Notes under the pieces: generated by a model
What the model saw: only the letters and a program-made list of their open reading frames with translations
What the model was told of the DNA's origin: nothing
Database searches by the model: none
DNA from: an uncultured Erysipelotrichaceae bacterium
GTDB lineage: Bacteria > Bacillota_I > Bacilli_A > Erysipelotrichales > Erysipelotrichaceae
Direction: 5' to 3'
Length of the DNA: 7,452 nt
Assembly: GCA_900314345.1 (NCBI GenBank)
Contig: OMUX01000033.1
Span: 1-7,452, forward strand
Shown here: positions 1 to 5,878 of the stretch, piece after piece
Layout: the number at the start of each line of letters is the position of its first letter
How positions within the stretch are numbered: the first letter of the stretch is position 1
Translations under genes and position numbers: made by a program

Positions 1-119
1 TCCATTAATTTGAGTGGCTTGAAATCATATGCAGCAGGCTCTTCTTCACCGTTCCGTTTCACAAGCATGGCTTCATCCATTCCCTTTTGGAAGAAAACAA
101 TGCCTGCAGTCTCTGCACA
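1..119 (-). other. Short open frame running off the left edge, unidentified
   Basis: On the minus strand a frame stays open from just after a TAA (complement of 120-122) to the left edge. Its first ATG is at 80-78, and from there it begins MDEAMLVKRNGEEE and continues with an acidic then basic composition. An AAAAGGGA stretch precedes the ATG but too closely for a good ribosome-binding site. The neighbouring frame just upstream is also protein-like (it reads NEAESSEDTDNVQRL), which suggests one coding sequence broken by a frameshift around 85-95. I do not recognise the product. It could be the 5' end of a real gene, or part of the same decayed region as the DUF2500 remnant next to it. Confidence 0.2.
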
Positions 120-169
120 TTATCAGTATCTTCACTGCTTTCTGCTTCATTGCCACCAGGAATTCTGTT

Positions 170-400
170 TCAAAGGTCTCCGTCAAAGGACAGGAAACGT
201 GTTTCCGTATCCCCTTCCGCAATCATGCAGTATTCTTCACCGGAAACAATGAATTCAATCCGATCACCGCTTTCCACCTGAAATGTCACATATTACGTTC
301 TTGAGAAATTCACTATAAAGCCATAAGCACCGGAAATATTCCCTCGACAGGCTGCTGTGGGAGAGCCATAATCCTGAACACTCGGGTATGGGAAAGACAG
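170..400 (-). pseudogene. Decayed DUF2500-like protein gene, C-terminal remnant
   Basis: Read on the minus strand, 292-170 translates as YVTFQVESGDRIEF followed by IVSGEEYCMIAEGD and TRFLSFDGDL before a TGA. This resembles, from memory, the C-terminal half of DUF2500 proteins of Bacillota, small membrane-anchored proteins of unknown function whose core reads roughly YYVTFxVESGDRxEFxVxGxEYGMLxEGDxG. The codon just before this segment, where the family usually has a tyrosine, is TAA (complement of 293-295). The frame upstream of that stop is open back to an ATG near 400 but has no hydrophobic N-terminal segment. A short stretch between EGD and TRFLSF also looks missing relative to the family. 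I read this as a pseudogene. The weakest point is that the family match rests on one motif recalled from memory. Confidence 0.5.
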
Positions 401-422
401 CATTCTGCACTCTTCCTTTTTT
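391..422 (+). terminator. Weak hairpin plus T-run, possible terminator
   Basis: GGAAAGA (391-397) can pair with TCTTCC (411-416) with one bulged base. Inside it CAG/CTG can form a further short stem, and six T residues follow at 417-422. The shape is that of a weak Rho-independent terminator reading rightwards. No intact plus-strand gene ends upstream inside the window, so it may be a relic, or it may block read-through into the hydrogenase leader. The stem is poor. Confidence 0.22.
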
Positions 423-430
423 CAGGAGAT

Positions 431-460
431 ACGACATCTGCTTGTGAAATAACGCATTAT
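431..460 (+). promoter_or_regulatory. Candidate promoter for the hydrogenase operon
   Basis: ACGACA (431-436, 4 of 6 matches to TTGACA) lies 18 bases before CATTAT (455-460, 4 of 6 matches to TATAAT). This is the best sigma-A-like pair I can find ahead of the NuoE-like gene, but it is not strong. It would start transcription near 467, giving a leader of about 115 bases that contains the cre site and the hairpin. Other pairings, such as TTGAAA at 482-487, lack an acceptable -10 box. Confidence 0.25.
442..459 (+). promoter_or_regulatory. Rex-like operator with one perfect half
   Basis: The first ten bases, TTGTGAAATA, match the left half of the Rex operator consensus known from Bacillota (TTGTGAAATATTTCACAA) exactly. 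The right half matches at only 3 of 8 positions, giving 13 of 18 overall. Rex senses the NADH/NAD+ ratio and commonly controls fermentation and hydrogenase genes, so the context fits. The site overlaps the candidate -10 box. The sequence also contains an imperfect inverted repeat, TGAAATAA with TTATTCA. The degenerate right half keeps confidence low. Confidence 0.33.
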
Positions 461-482
461 TCAGACAGATTATGAAATCTGT

Positions 483-496
483 TGAAAGCGCTTCCA
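483..496 (+). promoter_or_regulatory. cre site, binding site for CcpA
   Basis: TGAAAGCGCTTCCA matches the Bacillota catabolite-responsive element consensus TGWAARCGYTWNCW at all 14 positions, with the AGCGCT core centred on the palindrome axis. It lies 86 bases before the NuoE-like start codon, in a region with no gene of its own. If the promoter at 431-460 is right, the site is just downstream of the transcription start, where CcpA usually represses. Carbon-catabolite control of the hydrogenase operon is an inference from this position. Confidence 0.6.
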
Positions 497-508
497 GTTC
501 ATATTGTC

Positions 509-540
509 TAACCTCCCTTCAAAGTGTTAAGAAGAGGTTA
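509..540 (+). promoter_or_regulatory. Leader hairpin with an alternative pairing partner
   Basis: TAACCTC (509-515) plus TTC (518-520) can pair with GAAGAGGTTA (531-540). This makes a 10-bp stem with a two-base bulge and a 10-base loop. The GGTT of its right arm (536-539) can instead pair with AACC at 545-548, forming a small downstream hairpin, so the two folds exclude each other. No T-run follows, so it is not an ordinary terminator. It ends 30 bases before the Shine-Dalgarno sequence. A role in mRNA stability or translation is possible but unproven. Confidence 0.35.
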
Positions 541-582
541 AGAGAACCACCATCATCAGACATCATGAACAGGAGGAAGCTT

Positions 583-1074
583 ATGCGTCCATTGAACGAA
601 GCAAGCCTCAAAGCGATTGACGACATCGTCATGAGGCACCGCAACCAGCAGGGACCGGCCATCGAAATGCTGCATGAAGTGCAGGATCAGCTTGGCTGCA
701 TCCCCTTTGAAGCCATGGAAAGGATCGCAGATGCCACAGGCACCAGCGTTGCAAACATCTATGGCATCGTCACCTTCTATGCTGCCTTCACAACAGAACC
801 CAAGGGTAAGCATGTGGTCAATGTTTGCCTTGGCACAGCGTGCTATGTCAAGGGATCCAGGGCCCTTGCAGAGAAGCTCGAGGAGGAAACCGGCGCGAAG
901 CTCAACAGCACAAGCCCGGACGGTCTTTTCTCACTGGATGCGACCAGGTGTCTTGGTGCCTGCGGTCTTGCGCCGGTATGCATCATTGACGGCAAGGTCC
1001 ATGGCAATGCGCTTCTGGATGACACGGTGATCAATACCATCCGCAGGATCAAGGAACAGGAGGCAGCCGCATGA
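583..1074 (+). CDS. NuoE-like [2Fe-2S] subunit of NAD(P)H-linked [FeFe] hydrogenase (HydC/HndA type)
   Basis: This is a 163-residue thioredoxin-like [2Fe-2S] protein of the NuoE family, the small electron-transfer subunit of HydABC/Hnd hydrogenases. An N-terminal helical domain (residues about 5-70, including GIVTFYAAF) is followed by the ferredoxin fold. The cluster ligands are Cys82 and Cys87 (VCLGTACYVKG) and Cys123 and Cys127 (RCLGACG), the normal family pattern. Its length is typical of the family. I chose the ATG at 583 because AGGAGG (571-576) lies six bases before it. In-frame ATGs at 472 and 565 lack such a site and would add non-conserved residues. It is the first gene of the operon, and its stop overlaps the next start as ATGA. 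The alternative, a complex I NuoE, is unlikely because the next genes are a ferredoxin-fused NuoF and a hydrogenase with no other complex I genes. Confidence 0.93.
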   Translation: MRPLNEASLKAIDDIVMRHRNQQGPAIEMLHEVQDQLGCIPFEAMERIADATGTSVANIYGIVTFYAAFTTEPKGKHVVNVCLGTACYVKGSRALAEKLEEETGAKLNSTSPDGLFSLDATRCLGACGLAPVCIIDGKVHGNALLDDTVINTIRRIKEQEAAA

Positions 1075-2963
1075 GCACAAGGATTGAAAACAGGCGGCAG
1101 CTGGATGAAAAAGCGGAAGCCATGAAGAAGATCATGGCTGACCGCATGGGCGGATTACAGCCTGGTGATCACAGCCATATCACGATCCTCTGCTGTGCCG
1201 GCACAGGCTGTTCTGCCGGCGGCAGCCAGAGCAACCTTGCATTGTTCGAGCAGCTGGTGAAGGAACACCATCTGGAGGATACCGTAACGGTAAGCAGGAC
1301 GGGATGTTTCGGGCTCTGCCAGAAAGGTCCGATCACCGCTGTCTATCCCGACAGGATCTTCTATACCCATGTGGACAACGATGCGGTCAGGCGTATCTTC
1401 AACGAACACATCCTGCAGGGCATGCCCGTACAGGACCTGGAAATGCATGATGTGGATCCACAGGGAAACAAGGTCTACGGTCTTGAGAACATCCGCTTCT
1501 ATCAGAAGCAGATGCGCATTGCCCTCAGGAACTGCGGTGTCATTGATCCGCAGAATATCGATGAATACATCGCCACGGGCGGCTACCGTGCCCTTTGTAC
1601 TGTTCTTTCTGAAATGACGCCCCAGCAGGTCATTGATGTTGTCAAGGCATCAGGATTAAGAGGACGCGGCGGTGCAGGGTTCCCGACCGGGAAGAAATGG
1701 CAGTTTGAAAAGGATCAGAAGGACAGCGAGAAGTATGTCATCTGCAATGCTGATGAAGGAGATCCCGGTGCCTTCATGGACCGTTCGATCCTGGAAGGTG
1801 ATCCGCATTGTGTGTTAGAAGGTCTTGCCATCATGGCCTATGCCGTAGGTGCCCACCATGGCTACATCTATGTACGTGCGGAATACCCCATCGCCGTGCA
1901 GCGTCTGAGAATTGCCATTCAGCAGGCGGAAGATTACGGCTTCCTTGGCAGAAACATCTTCTCTTCCGGCTTTGACTTTGATCTGGAGATCCGGCTTGGT
2001 GCCGGGGCGTTTGTCTGCGGTGAGGAGACAGCACTGATTGCCAGCATTGAAGGAAAGCGCGGCATGCCTTCGCCAAAGCCTCCCTTCCCTGCTGTGCATG
2101 GCGTCTGGGGCAAGCCGACCTCCATCAACAATGTCGAGACATTAGCCAACGTTGCCCAGATCATCGACAAGGGTGCCGCCTGGTATGCCTCCATCGGCAC
2201 AGCGGATTCCAAGGGAACCAAGGTGTTTGCCCTGGGCGGAAAGATCTGCAATACCGGTCTTGTGGAAGTACCGATGGGCACCACCCTGCGGGAGATCATC
2301 TTTGATATCGGAGGCGGATGTCCCAACGGAAAGAAGTTCAAGGCTGTGCAGACCGGCGGACCAAGCGGCGGCTGTCTTACAGAAGCAGAGCTGGATACCC
2401 CGATTGACTACGGCAGCCTGCAGAAGGCAGGATCCATGATGGGGTCCGGAGGAATGATCGTCCTGGATGAAGATAACTGCATGGTGGATGTGGCAAGATT
2501 CTACATGGACTTCATATGTGATGAATCCTGCGGCAAGTGCACGCCTTGCCGTGTGGGAACGAAACGGTTATTGGAAATGCTGACAAGCATCACCGAAGGC
2601 CGTGCAGCACTCGATACGCTGGTTGAAATGGAGGATCTCTGCCATGAGATCAAGGATACGGCACTGTGCGGTCTTGGACAGACAGCTCCAAACCCCATCC
2701 TCTCCTCCCTTTCCCGCTTCAGGAAGGAATATGAAGCACATGTGATGGACAAGCGGTGTCCTGCCCATGTATGCAAGGATCTGCTTGTCTACAGCATCGA
2801 TCCGGAAAAGTGCCACGCATGTTCCCTTTGTGCAAGAAACTGCCCGGTCCATGCCATCTCCGGTGTTCCGGCAAAACAGCCCTTCAGGATCGATACCAGC
2901 AAGTGCATCCGCTGCGGTACCTGCATCAATACCTGCCGCTTCGGTGCTGTAGAAAGGAAGTAA
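1071..2963 (+). CDS. NuoF-like flavoprotein subunit of [FeFe] hydrogenase (HydB/HndC type)
   Basis: This 630-residue subunit binds NAD(H) and FMN and is the likely electron-bifurcating or hub subunit. The N-terminal thioredoxin-like [2Fe-2S] domain has Cys42, Cys47, Cys79 and Cys83. The NuoF core has the glycine-rich nucleotide motif GLRGRGGAGFPTGKKW (195-210), the FMN segment CNADEGDPGAFMDR (225-238) and GAGAFVCGEETALI (310-323). A [4Fe-4S] site follows with SCGKCTPCR (Cys487, Cys490, Cys493) and Cys533. A CPAHVC motif (563-568) recalls the conserved, probably metal-binding, linker of HydB proteins. The C-terminal ferredoxin domain has two [4Fe-4S] motifs (Cys581/584/587/591 and Cys612/615/618/622). 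This domain order separates it from complex I NuoF, which lacks both end domains. AGGAGG (1058-1063) seven bases upstream and the ATGA overlap with the previous gene support the start and suggest translational coupling. Confidence 0.94.
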   Translation: MSTRIENRRQLDEKAEAMKKIMADRMGGLQPGDHSHITILCCAGTGCSAGGSQSNLALFEQLVKEHHLEDTVTVSRTGCFGLCQKGPITAVYPDRIFYTHVDNDAVRRIFNEHILQGMPVQDLEMHDVDPQGNKVYGLENIRFYQKQMRIALRNCGVIDPQNIDEYIATGGYRALCTVLSEMTPQQVIDVVKASGLRGRGGAGFPTGKKWQFEKDQKDSEKYVICNADEGDPGAFMDRSILEGDPHCVLEGLAIMAYAVGAHHGYIYVRAEYPIAVQRLRIAIQQAEDYGFLGRNIFSSGFDFDLEIRLGAGAFVCGEETALIASIEGKRGMPSPKPPFPAVHGVWGKPTSINNVETLANVAQIIDKGAAWYASIGTADSKGTKVFALGGKICNTGLVEVPMGTTLREIIFDIGGGCPNGKKFKAVQTGGPSGGCLTEAELDTPIDYGSLQKAGSMMGSGGMIVLDEDNCMVDVARFYMDFICDESCGKCTPCRVGTKRLLEMLTSITEGRAALDTLVEMEDLCHEIKDTALCGLGQTAPNPILSSLSRFRKEYEAHVMDKRCPAHVCKDLLVYSIDPEKCHACSLCARNCPVHAISGVPAKQPFRIDTSKCIRCGTCINTCRFGAVERK

Positions 2964-2967
2964 GGCC

Positions 2968-4728
2968 ATGAGTGAAATCCACATGCGGATCAACAACCGC
3001 GATATCACTGCGGAAAACACGGATACGATCCTTACCGCCGCCACAAAGGCGGGCATTCAGATTCCGACGCTCTGCTATCTCAAGAACGTCATCAAGACCG
3101 GTGCCTGCAGGGTATGCCTGGTCGAGGTCAAAGGCGCAAGAGCCCTGCTTTCCGCATGCACCACACCGGTATCGGAAGGCATGGAGGTATGGACCAACAG
3201 TGAGCGGGCCATCAAGGGACGCAAGACCACGGTTGAGCTGATCATGTCCAACCACAACAAGAACTGCCTGTCCTGCAAACGGAACCAGAACTGCGAGCTG
3301 CAGAGGCTGTGTGAAGAGCTGGGCATCCGTGACAACCGCTTTGAAGGAGCACATACAAAGCCGGTGTATGAAGATGCTTCCTGGGGCATTGTCAGGGATA
3401 CCAGCAAGTGTGTGCTGTGTGAACGGTGCATCGGTACCTGTGCCAATGTCCAGGGACTTGGCATCCTGGGACTGGAAAACCGTGGCTTCAATACGATCTG
3501 CGGACCGGTGCAGAACCGTTCGTTCAATGATGTCAACTGCATGCAGTGCGGCCAGTGCATCAATGCCTGCCCGGTTGGTGCCCTGACGGAAAAGGAGAAC
3601 ATCACCGATGTCATCCAGGCACTGAATGATCCAGACAAGGTTGTCATCTGTCAGACTGCCCCTGCTGTACGTGCGGCACTTGGTGAAGAATTCGGCATGC
3701 CGGTTGGCACAAGGGTCACGGGAAGAATGGTGGCGGCACTGAAGCGCTGCGGCTTTGACCGTGTATACGATACAAACTTCGGTGCGGATCTGACCATCAT
3801 GGAGGAAGGCAATGAGCTGATTGAACGCCTGACAAACGGCGGTATTCTTCCCATGATCACAAGCTGTTCCCCGGGCTGGGTGAGATACTGTGAATACCAG
3901 TATCCGGATCTTCTGCCCCACCTTTCCACGGCAAAGTCCCCGCACATGATGTTCGGTGCCATATGCAAGACCTACTGGGCAGAGAAGCATAACATTGATC
4001 CAAAGAGAATCTATGTCGTATCCATCATGCCGTGCACGGCAAAGAAGTCCGAGATTCACAGCCCCGAATGCCATACCGGTGATTATCAGGATGTGGATGC
4101 CGTACTGACCACCAGGGAAGCCGGCAGACTCATCAAGATGTACGGCATGGATGACCTGGAGGCACTGGTTCCGGAAGAATATGACCAGGACTTCCTGGGC
4201 GAGTACAGCGGTGCCGGTGTCATCTTCGGAGCTACCGGAGGCGTCATGGAAGCGGCATTGCGCACGGTGAAGGAACAGCTGGACGGAAAGAAGCTGGAGC
4301 GTGTGGATTTCATGGAATGCAGAGGTCTTGCCGGTGTGAAGGAAGCGCAGGTGGAGGTCGGCGGGAAGAAGCTCTGGATTGCCATTGCAAGCTCCATGTC
4401 CAAGGCAAAGCCATTGCTCGATGATATCCGTGCCGGTGTATCGAAATATACGTTCATTGAGATCATGGGATGCCCGGGCGGCTGTATCAACGGCGGCGGT
4501 CAGCCGATCATCTCTGCAAGGAAGAAAGCAAGCAGGCTTGGCTACAGCTACAAGGATCTTCGGGCAAAGGCCCTGTATGATGAGGATGCCTACAAGGCCA
4601 TCCGTGTATCCAAAGACAACCCGCAGATCCAGGAGCTCTACCGGAATTTCCTCGGACAGCCTGGCAGTGAGAAGGCAGAACAGCTGCTGCATACCAGCTA
4701 TACCCCGAAGCATCGCTACAACTTCTGA
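2968..4728 (+). CDS. Catalytic [FeFe] hydrogenase subunit (HydA/HndD type)
   Basis: This 586-residue cytoplasmic enzyme reduces protons to H2 or oxidises H2. The N-terminal [2Fe-2S] domain has Cys36, 47, 50 and 64. The His-ligated [4Fe-4S] has His96, Cys100, 103 and 109. Two ferredoxin [4Fe-4S] motifs follow (Cys148/151/154/158 and Cys191/194/197/201). The H-cluster domain shows P1 as TSCSPGW (298-304), P2 as MPCTAKKSE (354-362) and P3 as EIMGCPGGCINGGGQP (498-513, Cys502 and Cys506). The C-terminal small-subunit domain, normally a separate chain in periplasmic enzymes, is fused (about 518-586). The modular layout is the M3-like form of NADH-linked enzymes. P1 has serine where many hydrogenases have a second cysteine. 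The ATG follows the upstream stop by four bases, with GAAAGGAAG (2952-2960) as ribosome-binding site. Maturation would need HydE, HydF and HydG, absent here. Confidence 0.95.
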   Translation: MSEIHMRINNRDITAENTDTILTAATKAGIQIPTLCYLKNVIKTGACRVCLVEVKGARALLSACTTPVSEGMEVWTNSERAIKGRKTTVELIMSNHNKNCLSCKRNQNCELQRLCEELGIRDNRFEGAHTKPVYEDASWGIVRDTSKCVLCERCIGTCANVQGLGILGLENRGFNTICGPVQNRSFNDVNCMQCGQCINACPVGALTEKENITDVIQALNDPDKVVICQTAPAVRAALGEEFGMPVGTRVTGRMVAALKRCGFDRVYDTNFGADLTIMEEGNELIERLTNGGILPMITSCSPGWVRYCEYQYPDLLPHLSTAKSPHMMFGAICKTYWAEKHNIDPKRIYVVSIMPCTAKKSEIHSPECHTGDYQDVDAVLTTREAGRLIKMYGMDDLEALVPEEYDQDFLGEYSGAGVIFGATGGVMEAALRTVKEQLDGKKLERVDFMECRGLAGVKEAQVEVGGKKLWIAIASSMSKAKPLLDDIRAGVSKYTFIEIMGCPGGCINGGGQPIISARKKASRLGYSYKDLRAKALYDEDAYKAIRVSKDNPQIQELYRNFLGQPGSEKAEQLLHTSYTPKHRYNF

Positions 4729-4744
4729 GTACTTGGCATATAAT
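4715..4744 (+). promoter_or_regulatory. Possible internal promoter ahead of ispG
   Basis: A perfect TATAAT lies at 4739-4744 in the 33-base gap between the hydrogenase gene and ispG. The matching -35 is poor (GCTACA, 4715-4720, 3 of 6, 18-base spacing, inside the hydrogenase coding end), and there is no extended TG motif. A start about seven bases downstream would fall at the edge of the Shine-Dalgarno sequence, leaving a leader of only about 11 bases. It may be chance, and ispG may rely on read-through from the hydrogenase operon. Confidence 0.25.
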
Positions 4745-4761
4745 AGTTCCGGAGGTTTTTC

Positions 4762-5832
4762 ATGAAACGTACGGAAACAAGAGTGATCCATGTCGGAAAG
4801 GTACAGATCGGCGGCCAGAACCGGTGTGTTCTGCAGTCCATGACCAATGTTCCGGCAAAGGATGTACAGGCTACGGCAGACCAGATCAATGAACTGGAAG
4901 CCCATGGCTGTGAAATTGCCAGAATCGCGGTTCTCGATGAAGAGGATGCGGAAAGCATCGGTGCCATCAAGAAGCTTGTGAACCTGCCGATTGTGGCGGA
5001 TATCCATTTCAATTACCTGCTTGCTTTGAAGGCTGTGGAACAGGGTGTGGATGCCATCCGCATCAACCCCGGAAACATCGGTTCCAGAGAACATACCGAA
5101 GCAGTCGTCAATGCCTGCAAGGCACATCATGTCCCGATCCGCATCGGCATCAACGGCGGCTCCCTGGAGAAGCAGTTCCTGGATCAGTATGGCTTCGGGG
5201 CTGAGGCCATGATTGCCAGTGCAAAGCGTCATGTACAGATCCTGGAAGATATGGATTTCCATGATATCTGCCTGTCCTTCAAAAGCTCCAACGTCGAGCT
5301 GACGATTGCCGCCTATGAGCTTGCCTCAAAGACATTCCCCTACCCTCTGCACCTTGGTGTGACAGAGGCAGGCGGCTTTACGGAGTCTGCCGTCAAGTCC
5401 AGTGCTGCACTTGGCACACTATTGCATGAAGGCATCGGAGACACGATCCGCATCTCTGTCTCCGGTCCGCCCAAGGATGAGCTGATCATCGGCAAGCAGC
5501 TTCTGAAGTGCTTTGGTCTCATTGAGAATGTGCCTGATCTGATTGCCTGCCCGACCTGCGGAAGGATTCAGTACAACATGCTGCCGTTAGTGAAGGAGAT
5601 GGAGGACTGGCTGTCCACCATCCATTCCGATGTCACGGTTGCCATCATGGGCTGCCCGGTCAACGGCATGCAGGAAGCCGGCCGCGCGGATGTCGGTGTT
5701 GCCGGAAGCTATGATTCCGGACTGCTGTTCCGGGACGGAGAAATGGTACGCACCGTACCGCAGGACAAGCTGGCAGAGGAGCTCAAGAAGGAAGTCCTTG
5801 CCGTCATTGAAGAGAAAAAGAAAAAAGCCTGA
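4762..5832 (+). CDS. ispG: 4-hydroxy-3-methylbut-2-enyl diphosphate synthase (flavodoxin/ferredoxin)
   Basis: IspG (GcpE) catalyses the penultimate step of the MEP isoprenoid pathway, reductively opening the cyclic diphosphate MEcPP to HMBPP with a [4Fe-4S] cluster fed by ferredoxin or flavodoxin. The 356-residue length fits the two-domain bacterial form. The TIM-barrel domain begins with VGKVQIGG (11-18) and VLQSMTNV (23-30) and includes GCEIARIAV (49-57), RINPGNIG (100-107) and SFKSSNV (172-178). The C-terminal cluster domain has Cys263 and Cys266 (CPTCGR), Cys298 (MGCPVNG) and Glu305, in the known Cys-Cys-Cys-Glu ligand spacing. After NG the usual PGEA reads MQEA, so the ligand glutamate is kept but the PG is lost. 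GGAGGT (4751-4756) is five bases before the ATG. The gene follows the hydrogenase by 33 bases. The C-terminal EKKKKA is encoded by bases that form the T-run of the opposing terminator. Confidence 0.95.
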   Translation: MKRTETRVIHVGKVQIGGQNRCVLQSMTNVPAKDVQATADQINELEAHGCEIARIAVLDEEDAESIGAIKKLVNLPIVADIHFNYLLALKAVEQGVDAIRINPGNIGSREHTEAVVNACKAHHVPIRIGINGGSLEKQFLDQYGFGAEAMIASAKRHVQILEDMDFHDICLSFKSSNVELTIAAYELASKTFPYPLHLGVTEAGGFTESAVKSSAALGTLLHEGIGDTIRISVSGPPKDELIIGKQLLKCFGLIENVPDLIACPTCGRIQYNMLPLVKEMEDWLSTIHSDVTVAIMGCPVNGMQEAGRADVGVAGSYDSGLLFRDGEMVRTVPQDKLAEELKKEVLAVIEEKKKKA

Positions 5833-5845
5833 ATGATTCTCAGGC
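5815..5845 (-). terminator. Rho-independent terminator of the nfo operon
   Basis: Read on the minus strand, GCCTGA (5845-5840) and TCAGGC (5832-5827) form a 6-bp stem, extended by a G-T pair, around a short loop. It is followed directly by TTTTTTCTTTTT (5826-5815). It lies just after the nfo stop codon. The right arm and the T-run fall inside the last codons of ispG, including its TGA stop. Confidence 0.75.
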
Positions 5846-5849
5846 GCAT

Positions 5850-5878
5850 GCCGCAGGTCATGTCTGCGGCTTTTCTGT
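5850..5878 (+). terminator. Rho-independent terminator of the hydrogenase-ispG operon
   Basis: GCCGCAG (5850-5856) and CTGCGGC (5864-5870) form a perfect 7-bp GC-rich stem with a 7-base loop, followed by TTTTCTGT. It begins 17 bases after the ispG stop and ends plus-strand transcription. The stop codon of the opposing nfo gene (5858-5860 on the complement) sits in its loop. On the minus strand the same stem has no T-run, so it works mainly rightwards. Confidence 0.75.

Larger units (their letters stand above)
1..582. other. Gene-poor stretch ahead of the hydrogenase operon
   Basis: No intact gene can be supported here. Open frames on the plus strand at 10-304 lack recognisable domains and ribosome-binding sites, and they overlap the better minus-strand DUF2500-like reading. 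The right half (about 430-582) is regulatory leader for the hydrogenase operon. The left half is decayed coding sequence. I find no tRNA, rRNA, transposase, CRISPR or att-like repeat in it. Confidence 0.6.

Noticed and set aside
10..304. Plus-strand open frames of 64-91 codons at the left end
   Set aside because: They have no ribosome-binding site and no recognisable motifs, and they run opposite the DUF2500-like minus-strand reading.
472..582. Longer N-terminus for the NuoE-like protein from the ATG at 472 or 565
   Set aside because: The extra residues are low in conservation signal and would place the cre site and leader hairpin in coding sequence, while AGGAGG at 571-576 fits the ATG at 583.
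583..2963. Complex I (NuoE, NuoF) instead of hydrogenase subunits
   Set aside because: The NuoF-like protein has extra [2Fe-2S] and 2x[4Fe-4S] end domains, and it is followed by an [FeFe] hydrogenase rather than other nuo genes.
2926..5262. Very long open frame (778 codons) on the minus strand, opposite the hydrogenase and ispG genes
   Set aside because: It lies wholly antisense to two strongly supported genes, has no recognisable domain, and its His/Leu/Gln/Ala-rich composition is what codon bias on the other strand produces.
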